Notes under the pieces: model-generated
What the model was told of the DNA's origin: nothing
The model's input: only the letters and a program-made list of their open reading frames with translations
Databases searched by the model: none
In this document: one piece after another, positions 22,969 through 34,928 of the stretch
Layout: each line of letters starts with the position of its first letter
Numbering within the stretch: the first letter of the stretch is position 1
Program-made: the position numbers and the translations under genes
Source: Dipteris shenzhenensis
Lineage: Eukaryota; Polypodiophyta; Polypodiopsida; Gleicheniales
Assembly (NCBI GenBank): GCA_047967505.1
Contig: CM106539.1
Direction: 5' to 3' (one strand)
DNA length: 64,000 bases

Positions 22969-23214
22969 CACAAAGTTGTAACACAAAGTTGTATCACATT
23001 CTCTGTCTACATGTAGAAGTTGTAATAGAAAGTTGTAACACAAAGTTGTATCACAAAGTTGTAACACAAAGAAACACAAAGTTATATCACATTCTCTTTC
23101 TACATGTAGAAGTCGTATGTAGAAGTTGTAACACAAACTTGTATCACAAAGTTGTAACACAAAGTTGTATCACATTCTCTTTCTACATAAGTTCATGTTG
23201 GCACAGAGTCAACA
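22969..23214 (-). repeat. G1 partial LTR: minisatellite of about 31 bp
   Basis: Repeated units of ACATTCTCTTTCTACATG / AGTTGTAACACAAAGTTG type end in GAGTCAACA at 23214, the outer LTR terminus seen also at 48946. Unit order is irregular. Confidence 0.75.
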
Positions 23215-26200
23215 CCTTTTTTTCTAAGTTTGGGAGCAAATCTCTGCAAGTAGTAGAGACGAAGAGTGCAAGAGTGCACTGTCTCAGATTAGGACGCCCT
23301 TCATGGTGTGGAAAAAGGGTAGTATATACTACGGGGCGAAATTATTTTTTGGATTCGAGGCCATTTTGAGGCCCCTTTTGGTGGAGGAAGTTTTCTGCAA
23401 GCACTCAGGAAAGTGCCCTCTTTTTGGTGTGCGACCACTGTTCTACAGGTCAATGAAAAGTTATCACAGAAATTAAATTATATACCTATGTGCAAAGATA
23501 TTGGGAGTGACAGAATCATTCTTATTTCCTGTTGATGCATAATCGTCACTAGGAAGTGACTGTGTGGTCAAATACCACTCTTGTCAGTTTTGCAGATTTG
23601 CCCTTGTGAGGCAGAAGTTGTGTTTTTTTTTTGCAGTGACAGAATATTTTGCAGTATTCTATAATGGTGTCTGATGCTCTTTCAGAGATTGTCACTGAAA
23701 AGCTTGACAAGAACGACTTCCAAGCATGGAAGTTTAGAATGAAGAATTTCCTTAAGGGAAAAGGCTATTGGGATTTCATTATAGGAGCTGAACAAGAACT
23801 AGTTATTCCTAATGTTCCCAATCAATAGAGTTGCAGGCATTTAAAGGCTGGCATGAGAGAGATAGAAAAGTTATGTACTGGCTGTCTATCAGTATTTCAG
23901 ATTCTATGATTGTCCATATTTAGGATGCAAGCATGCGGAAGGAGGCATAGGATACTTTGACAAAAATGTATAGCACAAATACACAAGCCAAGAAAATGCA
24001 GCTCAAGCAAGAGTTGCATAATGTGCAGAGAGAAAATATGAGCATCAATGACTACCACATGAAGGTGAAGAAGATTCCAGATGCACTTGCTTCTATTGGG
24101 TTGCCAGTGGAAGATGATGTTTCTGTGACCTTGAATGGTCTAGGAAAGGATTATGCATAGTTCTGAACATCCATTGCCGTCCGTGAGAATTTTCCTGATT
24201 TTGTGATTGCTCTTCTAATTTCTGAAGAGCAGAGAAATGGTGGTGCATCTTCTTTAGGAGGAACTTCAAAAGAAGCTGTCTTCTACTCAAATGCTAGAAG
24301 AGGTAGAGGCAAAGGTAGAGCAGGCCAATTTGGAGGCCGTGGCAAAAATTAGAATATGCAGCAAATTCAAGAAAACCAATCCTATGGAGGAGGATGTGGT
24401 AACTTCAGAGGCAGGGGGAGCCAAAGAGGTCGTGGTGGATGGCAAAGAGGCCAAAATGCAAACAAAAATGTTGAATGCTACTACTATGGTAAAATAGGTC
24501 ATATGGTTAAAGACTGCTATAAAAAGTAGAATGACATCATGATTGGAAAATTGCAGCAAGGCAATTATGCATCCTCTAGTAGACAGGGTGATGACAGAAA
24601 TGAGCATTTGTTTATGGTGCAGCACATGACAAATTCTATGACAAGTGCAGAAGAAAGCAATATGTGTGGTATGTTGACTCAGGTGCGTCAAACCACATGA
24701 CATGCCATGCATAATGGATGCAGGATGCGAGGAAAATGGAAAGACTGGTGATGATACTGCACATCCTATTGTGCAGATTGGTAAAATTCCTTTGTCTATG
24801 CACGATGGAAAAAAGAAATACCTGTTTGATGTATTTCATGTCCCGAATATCACCAAGAACCTGGTTTCTGTTGGTCAAATGGTTGAGTAGGGCTTGCAGA
24901 TCAGATTTAATCCTCATGGATGCTTTGTTGAGGATATGAAAGGTCGCTTGATAGCAAAAGGGAAGAAGAAGGGCAGGATGTTTTTGTTGGATGCAGAAAT
25001 GCCTGAATTGAGTGCAACAATGTTTGCACATGGGACCGGTGTAGTTGTAGATATTGACATCTGGCATAAACGCATTGGTCATGTTAAGGTATAATGACTT
25101 AAATTAATGCAAGACCAAAATATTGTTGTAGGATTGCCTAAGTTCAAGGTTGCAGAAATGCATAAGGTATGTGAAGCCTGTCCATTCGAAAACAGGCAAG
25201 GAAACCATTTCTTAGACATGTTCAAGAGAGTAAGAGGCCATTGGAATTAATCCACTCTGATGTGTGAACTACTAAAGCTACATCTATTGGAGGCTGTCAT
25301 TATTTTGTCACTTTTATTGATGATTATAGCAGAAAAGTTTGGGTTTATTTTATGAAAAAGAAAAGTGAAGTGTTTGGGCATTTCAAAGCTTTTAAAGCTA
25401 TGGTTGAAAAAGATACAGGGCTGCAAATAAAATGCCTAAGGTCAGATGAAGGGGGAGAGTACTTCTCAAATGAGTTTGCAGGTTTCCTGCAGGAGCATGG
25501 CATAAAGCAGCAATATTCATGCAGTCATACCCCACAACAAAATGGACTTGCAGAAAGGAAAAATAGGCATATTAGAGAGGTATCTCGTGCCATGCTCAAC
25601 GAAAAAGACCTACCAGATTATTATTGCGCAGGTCTACCTGAGCTAGGTTTTCTGTGGATAGGCTGAAATATGATGGATTTACAGCCATTTACTATGCCTA
25701 TATGGTCAAAGTGATACATGAACTAGAACCCACGTCTTTTGAGCAAGCCATGGGAAAAGAAAAATGGAAGAAAGCCATGGATGAAGAAATGGATGCCTTG
25801 GAAGCAAATGCTACATGGGAATTCGTGCCTTTTCCTAAAGACAAGAATGCAATTAGCTGCAAGTAACACTATATTAGGGAATATGGGAGTTTTCAAATAG
25901 TTTGGGACTTCACAATATGGTTAAGATTTGGCCACATGTTCAAATCTAAACCCATTACTTGAGAGTGGAATCCATCCTAAACATCATATTGGGGAATCCT
26001 CCCAAGTACCATTTTCACATATGGGTTCAAGTTTTGGCCACATGGTCAAATCTCAAGCCCTTACTTGAAAGTGGGACTTGGGAGATTCCCAAATTCTCTA
26101 CTATCATGTTAAGTGGGTTTATAAGGTGAAGCACAATGCAAATGGTTCTGTGAATAGATACAAGGCAAGATTAGTTGTCAAGGGGTATGCACAAACATAT

Positions 26201-26566
26201 GGCATTGATTATGAAGAAACATTCAGTTCGGTTGTAGGGATCGCAATGGTAAGAACAATAATTGCTATGGCTACATCAAAGGGATGGGGTCTTTACATTA
26301 GATGGATGTAAAGAATGCCTTCTTGCATGGTGATTTGCAAGAAGAGGTCTAGATGGAGTAGCCACCAGGTTATGTCCATGCTGTTCATCCTGAGTTTGTT
26401 TTCAAGTTGAAGAAAGCCTTGTATGGCTTGAAGCAAGCACCCAGAGCATGGTTTGAGAAGATAGAACAGTATCTTGTCACTATTGGCTTTCAGATTCCCA
26501 AGGTAGATTTCTCACTTTATCTAAGAAAAACAGAGAAAGGTATTATGCTGCTTGTCATTTATGTTG
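23215..26566 (+). pseudogene. Copia A4, part 1: leader, Gag to RT
   Basis: The 5' LTR is missing; the leader starts at about 23219 and gag at ATG 23664. Recognisable in order are Gag (SMRKEA, KKMQLKQELHNVQREN), a degraded CCHC near 24480, protease YVDSGASNHM near 24675, pre-integrase IWHKRIGHVK, integrase (FIDDYSRKVWVYF, LRSDEGGEYF, QQNGLAERKNRHI) and RT pieces ([35 protein letters not shown]). Many in-frame stops, mostly TAG, are present. The IN-RT linker is shortened by a deletion near 25628. Two insertions hit it: a 247-bp inverted-repeat element (25864-26110) and Copia C at the YVDD box (26567). Part 2 resumes at 33731. Confidence 0.85.
25864..26110. mobile_element. Small inverted-repeat element, 247 bp, in A4
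   Basis: It is absent from the same place in A6 and A-alpha, where GCAAG is followed directly by TGGGTTTA. The ends AACACTATATTAGGGAATAT and, inverted, AACATGATAGTAGAGAATTT match at 18 of about 23 positions. AAG flanks both sides (25861-25863, 26111-26113), probably a 3-bp target duplication. The interior holds two diverged direct repeats around TTTGGCCACATG. There is no coding frame. Confidence 0.75.
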
Positions 26567-26823
26567 TGACAAAATATGAAGAGGGGAGAGGAGAAGAGTG
26601 GAGATAAGGAGAGAGGGCACAGCTAGAGAGCACACCACAAATGACTAAGTGTACACTAGAATTAGTTGAAAAAATAGAATATATACAAACCCTTTTAGGG
26701 TTAGGGTTAGGGGATCTAACCCTTTCCTTTATAGCACTCTATAAGGTTAGTGCTATGCACATATGATCACGTGATGGTGCTATGCACACATGATCACATG
26801 ATGTTGAGCGTGAACTCTCAACA
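26567..26823 (-). repeat. Element C 3' LTR, 257 bp
   Basis: It starts TGACAAAATATGAAG and ends GAACTCTCAACA in + orientation. It contains the telomere-like run TTTAGGGTTAGGGTTAGGGG at 26694-26713 and a repeated TGCTATGCACA..TGATCAC motif. Confidence 0.95.
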
Positions 26824-26911
26824 CCTTCCCTCAAGATCAACATCATGAAGTAGGCCTTCCCTCAAGATGGTGATTCTGGGGAATCGAAGAAGGACTGAGC
26901 ATTACATTCCA

Positions 26912-29900
26912 TCACACCCCTTTAATGGGAATGTCCTTCCTCTGCATCAAACCAAGAGCTAGTCGGTGTTTCTCGAATAGCTCTTTACCGAGTGGTTTGG
27001 TAAAGATGTCTGCAACATTTTCTTTGCTATCACAATGCTGTAGTGTGATGTCACCAAGTAACACTCTTTCTCTGATGAAGTGCTCTCTGACATCAATGTG
27101 CTTTGTCCTGGAGTGATATACTGGATTTTTGGCCAATGCTTGAGCCGATTGATTATCACAGTATATTGTTGTTGGCTTTGACTCATCAAAGTAATCTGTT
27201 TCTGACAATAGTCTTCTGAGCCATATAGCTTCACATGCACTTGTAGTGAGTGCCCTATATTCTGCTTCAGTCGAAGACAAAGAAACAGTTGGCTGTTTGT
27301 TTGACAACCATGATATAGCACCTTGACCAAGGAAAAATGCATATCCCTGTGTCGATCTCCTGGTCTCATGATCTCCAGCATAGTCACTATCACAGTATCC
27401 ATGCAACCGTGGATGACTTCCTCTGTATTCTATCCCAAATTGTCCTGTACCTCTGATGTATCTCAAGACTCTTTTGGCTGCATTCCAGTGAGACTGTTTT
27501 GGATTTGCCATAAACTGTGCTAGTGAGCTTACTGCATAACAAATATCTGGCCGTGTGATTGTCAGATATATAAGAGATCCAATGAGTTGCCTGTAGTATC
27601 TGTCATTGACTGTAGGCTTTTCTGAATCTTTAGTAAGTTTCAAACTCTGTTCCATGGGAGTGGCTGCAATCTTGCAATCTGCCATTTGAAACTTCTTCAG
27701 GAGACTGTCAACATATTTGAGCTGACTCATGAATGTGATATCTGAATCTCTCCAGAACTCAATTCCAAGACAATAGTGCATAAGTCCAAGATCTTTCATG
27801 TCAAACTCTGCAGATAAGTCTTGTTTTAATTTTTTGATGAAGCTATCCTTGCTTCCTGTCACAATGAGATCATCTACATACAAAAGTGCAATAGTAATAT
27901 CTTCCCCTTGAACTTTGTAGTAGAGAGTATGATCTGCATTGGACTTCATGTATCCAAGATCAGCAAAATACTTGTCAATTCTGCTGTACCAACTTCAGGG
28001 TGCTTGCTTTAAGCCATAGAGACTTTTCTTGAGATGGCAAACCTGGTTCTCCTTTCCTGGTTCAACATAACTGGTTGGTTGTTGCATGTAGACATCCTCG
28101 TCTAGATAACCATTGAGAAATGCATTCTTGACATCGAGCTGATACACATTCCATTTACTGAGTGTCGCTAGTGATATCAAGAACTGTATGGAATCCATCT
28201 TTGCTACTGGAGCATAAGTCTCATCATAATCTTGGCCATATTGTTGTGCAAATCCTTTTGCAACTAATCTGGCTTTATATCTCTGAATACTGCCATCTGG
28301 ATTGTACTTCACTTTGTATACCCATTTGTTGGCTATGGCCTTCTTTCCTGGTGGAAGGTCGCATAATTCCCAAGTGTTATTTTTATACAAAGCATCCATT
28401 TCTTCATTCATAGCAGTTTGCCATTCTGGCTTATCTACTGCGTCTTCGAAGTACACTGGCTCTTTTGTAGCCATGATGGTAGTCATAAGAGCATAGTTGG
28501 TGGTTTCCACCTGAATTGCTTTGCCTTTCTGAGCATATGTCAATCTAGCTGGTGGTCTGCTTTCCCTAGTAGACCGTCTGAGCTGCTGTGGCACTGCTTG
28601 GGGTGTTCCTGGCAATTCTTGCTCTTCTTCATCAACCTGTTCTGTAGATGACTGTGAAGTCGATGCTTCTATCTCCTGTGTAGGTGAGGTTTTCCATTCT
28701 GATTCCTCATCGAAGATCACATCTCTGGAGATAATGACTTTGCGGTTGATGGGATCATACAATTTGTATGCTTTGCTTTCTTCACTGTAGCCAACCATGA
28801 TGCATTTGCGTGACTTCGCATCCAATTTCCTACGATGATCATCATGTATGTGGGCATATGCTATGCAACCAAATATGCGGAGATGCCCAATGCGTGGCTT
28901 GTGTCCAGTGAATGCTTCATAAGGAGTCATACCTTGTATCGGTTCGGTAGGAAGCCGATTAAGCAAGTAGTTAGCTATAGCTATTGCTTCTGCCCAATAC
29001 TGATTTGGAAGATGCTTTTCACTAAGCATTGCTCTAGCACTATCTGCTAAAGTCCCATTCTTCCTTTCAGCTATTGCATTTTGCTGAGGAGTATCTGCAC
29101 ATGTGAATTGTCTTCAAATACCGTGAGTTTTGCAAAAGTTCATGAATGCTGAAGACATGTATTCACCTCCTCTGTCTGATCTCATGACCTTGATCTTTCT
29201 GCCTGTTTGGTTTTCTACCATGGCTTTGAATTCTTGAAATCTGGCAAACACTTTAGATTTCTCTTTCAGAAAGTAGACCCAACAATAAAGTGAAGGTCAA
29301 GTAATAAAGTGAACCATTGATGTTGCGGGTTAGGGCATAACCCCATACATTTGTATGAATCAAATCAAGAATACCTCATGCACGAGAGGTACTTCTGACA
29401 AAGTTGGTTCGCTTTTGTTTGCCAAAGCAGCATGCTTCACAAACTTTTCCAAGAAATTGTAGCTTCGGAATCCCAATTGCCATATTTTGATTCCTTAGAT
29501 CTAACAAGTACTTGAAGTTGACATGACCATATCTCTTGTGCCATTTTGCGGATAGTGGCATCTGTTGCATTTGAGCTGACATGGCATGCTTATCTGGTAC
29601 TGTAGCTAGCATCCTATATAAGCGTCCTTCCTTGACACCTTTTGCTACTAGCTGACCTCTTTTGGATTTGTCTCTGATAGTGCATTCATCACCGTCGAAG
29701 ATGACTTTGTAGTTGTGTTCCGTCATTTGACCTACTGACAAAAGGTTCTTGCTGAGCTTCGGAACATAGAGCACATCTTTGACTAATCCTTTTGTACCAG
29801 TGAAATTGTTCATAGGGATAACACCTGTCCCTTGAACTGGATTTGGTGTATTGTCTGCTGTGTAGATGACATTCTTTTGACCTTCTAATGGCTTCATTTC

Positions 29901-31154
29901 TGTGAACCATTCCTGATGATTTGTCATATGAGATGATGCACCGCTGTCGATGTACCAAGGATCCTGTTCCACTTGGTCGACTTGATGGCTAAAATCCTCT
30001 TTGGGATTGAAATCAGTGTCTAGGTGCATTGTATCAGTCTGATGCAATTCCTCACTTGCAAGAAACATATTTCCATGTTCATTTGCAAAATGACTGTGAC
30101 TAGAATGTCCGCCACGATGATTTCCTCTTCCTCGGGAATTCCCTAGATTGACCGCCTTGGTCATACTGCTTCTTGTGGCAATCTCTTTCATAGTGTCCAA
30201 ACTTGTGACAATAGTTGCATTGAATGTTTGACACATTGGTGGATGCATTCCCTCGTCCTTGGAATCTTCCTCGGTTGGAATGATTTCCTCTTTGCTGATT
30301 TTGATGTTGCTGAGGATGCTGCTGATGCTGATGCTGATTCTGACTTTGATTTTGTTGATGATGACCACTTTTCTGATATGATCTACCTCTATTTTTGCCT
30401 TTGCCTCTGCTTCTGTCTGAAGCTGTGAATGCCTGATCATTAGAATGACCTTTACGTGCTTGAATGGCCTGAGTCCTGAGTCCTTCACCAAGTAGAACTG
30501 ACTGAAGTTCTTCTAGTGTTGGAATTTGCCGTTGGATGGCAATACTCTAGACTAGATTCTTATATCCTTCTCCTAGTCCATTCAGGATTACTTGAACCAT
30601 TTCTGCGGGATTCATAGTCTCTCCTGCTGCTACAAGTTGATTGTTGTAGTCTTTGATGCGGAGTACATAAGCATGACTGGTTTCACTGCTATTGCGGAAA
30701 CTTTGGTTGATCTGGTTTCTCAGGGTGAGAATCCTGGATGTGTTCTTGGACTCGTAGAGAGCTGCGAACATATCCCATGCTTCTTTTGATGTCTTGACTG
30801 TGTTGAGCTGTCCTAGCATGACATCTTGCACATTCTGCTTGATCAGGTGATAGGCATACTTGTCTTTCTTATCCCATTCTGCTTGAGCTCGGGCAATGGC
30901 AGGATCTGCTACTGGTGTGGAAACTGTTTGTGTAGATGTAGATCCCGATGTAGATCCCGTTGCTGGTGCTGTGACAACAGATGGAGTAGAGCTACTGGTG
31001 GCTGGATCGGCCAATGGTCTAGGTATGGATCCATCGACATACTCCCATTTGTCCTCTGATGCACAAGAATGGTCTCCATTCGGTATTTCCATGTACCGTA
31101 ATTGGAGTTGTCTAACTTAGCAGATGCCTCCAGATTGAGGTTGCTAGTCGACAT
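26912..31154 (-). pseudogene. Element C Gag-Pol, decayed
   Basis: Gag starts at ATG 31154 (MSTSNLNLEASAKLDNSNYG) and shifts frame by one base near 31040-31085. It then continues to TAG 30547 (..GLGEGYKNLV). A basic/Gln-rich region and the knuckle CNYCHKFGHYERDC follow, then protease YIDSGASSHM, pre-integrase WHKRYGHVNF and CEACCFGKQKR (29376-30491). The integrase core is damaged between 29030 and 29375, with a local duplication at 29280-29310. Block 27995-29029 carries the integrase end and RT start (WVYKVKYNPDGS, QLDVKNAFLNGYL). After TGA at the Arg of KQAPR, 26912-27949 carries an intact YVDDLIVTG, the RNase H motif CDSDYAGD, STEAEYRAL and the end of Pol. Several lesions make it non-autonomous. 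Confidence 0.85.
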
Positions 31155-33457
31155 GGTGCAAACAATGTACTCAAAAAGTGTCCTGGAAAACTCTGTATGA
31201 ATCAACTGCAAATACACTGAAGATGCCAAGTGAAATCTCTGTACCGTCGGTGAAGATAGAACTGTAGTAAATAAGATCTGTCCTGTGTTACAAGGCTTGT
31301 GGCAATGATGCCGGGAATAGCCAAGAGGCTTTACAAGGCTGAAAAATGATGTGCATGATGCCGTGAGATAGCCAAATAGGCTTTACAATGGTGGCATGTG
31401 TGTGTGAAATCAAGTGCTATCTGCCCACTGAATCAATCTGCAATGCCTCTGAACTCTGAAGTCTGCTCACTGAACTGATGAACGTAAGGTTTCAGGTAAT
31501 GTAATGATGTGAAATCGGATGTGAGCATATGGACTGCGAGTAGGTACTAGTCGGGAATTTCGGGCATGGCTTAGATTGGCAACTTGGGGAATTCAAAGCG
31601 TCCCCTCTATGGCGATCTAGTCTACTCTGATCTAGATCTAAACCAACCGTCGATCGATGAAAGAGCAGCAAATAATTCCTTTTCCTTTGTTCTTTTTAAG
31701 TGCTGGGTCAGATGCGTCGATGTAGAGGCAAATGTGCATGAAGGAAGTGGTTTTGTCGGCGAGGCTCAAATGTGAGTGTAACTTGTGCCAAAATGTGCGC
31801 GTGATGTAACGAGCGTGTAGAGAACGAAAAATCGAGCAACTTTCCTTTTTGGAGCACCCTCAAATTCTTCCTGGATCAAGAGATATGACTTGATCTAGGT
31901 GGAGGGGCAAAAGGAGTGCAAATGGTGCTCAATGATGATGTGTCACTATGAGTCACATGCAGTGATGATGTGGCACTGTGCTTAGCAAGAGGTGTGCCAG
32001 TGAAGCTTTGTGCTGAGGTGGCAGGAGTGTGCACATGCAGTGTGTGCACAGTGTGCCTGGCAAGGGACTGTGCCTGCAGGGGTCAGTGCTGACTGGACTG
32101 CTGAGATGGCAGTGCTGAGGTGGCACAGATGATGTCAGCAAGGTGACGTGGCACTGATGACATGGCATGATGATGTGGTAGTGCTGACATGGCCTACCTA
32201 CGTGGCACTGATGACGTGGTAGCTAAGCTGGCAGGGTGACATGGCAGATCAGATGAGTTGATGACATGGCACGCTGAGTGAGGGCGATGATGTGGCAGAT
32301 AAAGTCTACCACGTGTCACAATGTAAACCAAGCTCTCTGACCTATGATCAGTCTAACTGGGATTAACTTACCCAGACCCAGGTTGGAGCTTATCTGCCAC
32401 GTGTCAGATGGATGTGGTTGCCTGCCGGATTCTTTTAAGATACTCCGAAATCTTTGAAGATTCTGTCGATGGAGTCGTGAGGCTTCGTTGGAGGTAGTCG
32501 TTGAAGGTGCCGTTTGTTGGAGCATTGGTGATGGACGACGGAGAGGCAGCCCTGCTACGAAAGAGACCAAGGCAGAGGGCTCACCTCTGTCTCCATGTGT
32601 GGAGAGGCCATGTTGGAGCGTCGTTTATGGAGCCACGTTGTACATAGGTCCTTGCTCGCTCTGCTGTTTGGCCGAAGTTATAGACCCGGTGTGCTATCGC
32701 GCGGCTGAAAGGAAAAGGCCCGCGAGGCGATCCTTGCTTCTAATAGTCCGCTGGCATCGAGCAGCCAAAGATCATCTTCACGGGCTGAGGCAGCACAAGC
32801 ATCTACTGCGCTGCTCCGTCGATGGAGCAAGGAACCTCCGATTGCTTTGGCCGTTGGTGAAGCTTGCGTGAGCAGCTCGTTGGCTGTAGTCGGCCGCCAC
32901 GGCTTCGTTGCCGCTATAGACCGCTTGCTAAAGGTTGCCTTGTAGGAGAAGCCGTGAACGAGGTCGTTGGGTCTGCTGTGCCAGGAGCTTGATTGGAGAA
33001 GCAGGAGTCGCTTTGTTGTAGACGAGGCGAGGCAGAGGCTAGCCGATGCTGCTAGAGCTATGGAGCCACTGCTGGTTGAGGAAAGCTCGTATGAGCTTGT
33101 TGATGGCGGCTGGCAATAGAGCTAAGAGCTCTTTGGAGCTCGATTTTCTGCCTTCATTCGGTTGGAGGGGCTTGTTGGAGAGTCGAGGGTGGCTGCTTCT
33201 TGAGCTTTAGGCAAGACAACTTTGTGAAGGGTCTCTCTCAATATCTCGCTCAGAAAAACGATTCAAGTCACAAAAAATCTCAGAAAACTCTCTCCCTAAG
33301 AAGAAGAGACGAACGGAAATCTCTCATGCAAGTGTAGACGGAAATTTCTTTCAAATGGATGGTTGAAGATCTCTCACCGGAAGTGACTCTCGTGGAGAAC
33401 ACTCAAGAGAACTCTCTCACTCTCACAAGAAGGATGGCGCCTCAGCGGAAGGCAGAA
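31155..33457 (-). other. Unusually long leader of element C
   Basis: About 2.3 kb lies between the primer site and gag, against about 0.5 kb in family A. The gag-proximal part is ordinary. At 31930-32310 motifs of the form TGAYRTGGCA recur on the + strand. The LTR-proximal part (32400-33450) is GC-richer and looks unlike the rest of the element. Open frames such as 32488-32871 (+) have no recognised domain. A captured host fragment is possible but unproven. Confidence 0.6.
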
Positions 33458-33473
33458 CCATGCTCTGATACCA

Positions 33474-33730
33474 TGACAAAATATGAAGAGGGGAGAGGAG
33501 AAGAGTGGAGATGAGGAGAGAGGGCACAGCTAGAGAGCACACCACAAATGACTAACTGTACACTAGAATTAGTTGAAAAAATAGAATATATACAAACCCT
33601 TTTAGGGTTAGGGTTAGGGGATCTAACCCTTTCCTTTATAGCACTCTATAAGGTTAGTGCTATGCACATATGATCACGTGATGGTGCTATGCACACATGA
33701 TCACATGATGTTGAGCATGAACTCTCAACA
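33474..33730 (-). repeat. Element C 5' LTR, 257 bp
   Basis: It is the partner of 26567-26823, with the tRNA-Met primer site on its inner side (33458-33473, minus strand). The telomere-like run is at 33601-33620. Confidence 0.95.
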
Positions 33731-33987
33731 TGTTGATGATTTGATCATCATAGGTGATAGTGATGAAGATATCCTTCATGTGAAAATGCTATAGAAGCAG
33801 AAGTTTGAGATGAAGGATTTGGGAGAGCTGCGTTACTTCTTGGGCATTGAGGTGATTAGATCCACAAGTGGGATATGGCTCTTGCAGAGGTAGTATGGAT
33901 TGGACATGCTGTCCAAATATGGGATGATAGGCTCTAAGCCTATATTTCAGTTCTTTTGGAGCAGAATGTGAAGCTAAGCATAGACTC
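33731..33987 (+). pseudogene. Copia A4, part 2: RT fragment
   Basis: It continues A4 exactly after the TGTTG duplication with VDDLIIIGDSDEDI, then [15 protein letters not shown] and a stop where other copies have the residue before YG (AGG TAG TAT). Similarity ends at about 33987 (after LSID), where an inverted A-beta LTR begins. Confidence 0.85.
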
Positions 33988-34092
33988 TCTTCACACAACA
34001 TACTCAAGTGAAAGCCAAAAGAACTCTCTCTAAGTACAAAAGGAATAGCTGAACCCTATATGTGGGTCTCAAACCAAACTCAGCTAACCTAG
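33988..34092 (-). repeat. A-beta LTR fragment, first part, interrupted by A-alpha
   Basis: The sequence from about 34003 reads as the inverted inner part of an A-beta LTR and continues after A-alpha at 39540-39668. Both original LTR ends are missing. The first 15 bp are a junction with A4. Confidence 0.7.
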
Positions 34093-34390
34093 TGTTGAGA
34101 TATCAAGCTCTATCCTCGACATATCTCCCGGATGACTATCATTTATGTCACCGCCTATGTTAGTTGTACTCGTGGTGTAGTTAGACTACCACGTATGTTT
34201 TTGGTTTGGGTTCACATATGAACCACGTATTCTAGGTTTTGACATATAGGGTATTTCCCTCTTCTATTGTATTGTTGTTGTGTGCAAAAGTGAAGAAAGG
34301 CTTCACCCTCCAACCTTGTGTCCTCTCTCTTTTGTGTGTTGTGAAGAAAGCTGAACTTGAGTCTCCTATCTCTCTCCCTTATTCTTTACA
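34093..34390 (+). repeat. A-alpha 5' LTR, 298 bp
   Basis: It starts TGTTGAGATATCAAGCTC and ends TTATTCTTTACA. It shares its first 18 bases with the A-beta LTRs but is otherwise diverged, so A-alpha is a separate subfamily. Confidence 0.96.
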
Positions 34391-34928
34391 TGGTATCAGA
34401 GCCTTGTTCGTGGTAAGGAGCTCAAGAAAGAAAGCCAAGTTTGTGGTGTCCTGGTAAGAGGACCAGTGTTGCTTTCCTACTTCGAGTTTGGGAGCAAATC
34501 TTTGCAGGTAGCACAGCCAGAAGTGCAGGAGTGCACTGCTTCAGATTGAGAGGCCCTTCGCGGTGCGTCGAGAGCGCAGTATATGCTACGGGAGGCCGTT
34601 TCGGGGCCCGTTTTGAAGGCGGAAGTTCTTCGCAGGCACTCAGAAAAAGGCCCTGTTTTTGCTGTGCGACCACCGCGCGGCTAGTCGGTGGAAAGGTGCC
34701 ACAGAAATTGCATCGTATGCCTATGTGCAGAGATATTGGGAGTTGCAGATTCATGCCTGTTGCCTGTTGATGCAAAATCGTCACGAGGAAGTGACTGTGT
34801 GGTGAAATACCACTTTCGTCAGTGTTGCAGATCTGCCCCTGTGAGGCTCTTTGCAGAAGTTTTGCTATTTGCCCTTCTGAGGCATTTGCTGTGTTTACAG
34901 GTTGCTGTTGCAATTCGTGATTTGTAAA
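34391..34928 (+). other. A-alpha leader with primer site
   Basis: The leader between the tRNA-Met primer site (34391) and ATG 34929 is about 540 bp, related to the A-beta leaders. The frame at 34902 starts with a non-ATG codon and is not used as the gag start. Confidence 0.75.

Larger units (their letters stand above)
26567..33730 (-). mobile_element. Copia element C, 7164 bp, nested in A4
   Basis: Complete boundaries: LTRs 26567-26823 and 33474-33730 (257 bp each, three differences by eye), TSD TGTTG at 26562-26566 and 33731-33735. On the minus strand the primer site TGGTATCAGAGCATGG follows the 5' LTR, and CTTGAGGGAAGG precedes the 3' LTR. Coding runs from 31154 to 26912 on the minus strand. 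A 2.3-kb leader makes it longer than family A. Confidence 0.95.

Noticed and set aside
26694-26713. True interstitial telomere or chromosome-end junction
   Set aside because: Only three short units, and the run lies at the same offset in both LTRs of element C, so it belongs to the LTR.
32488-32871. 127-codon plus-strand frame in the element C leader
   Set aside because: Antisense to the element, with no recognisable domain. It follows from locally raised GC content. Kept only as part of the leader description.
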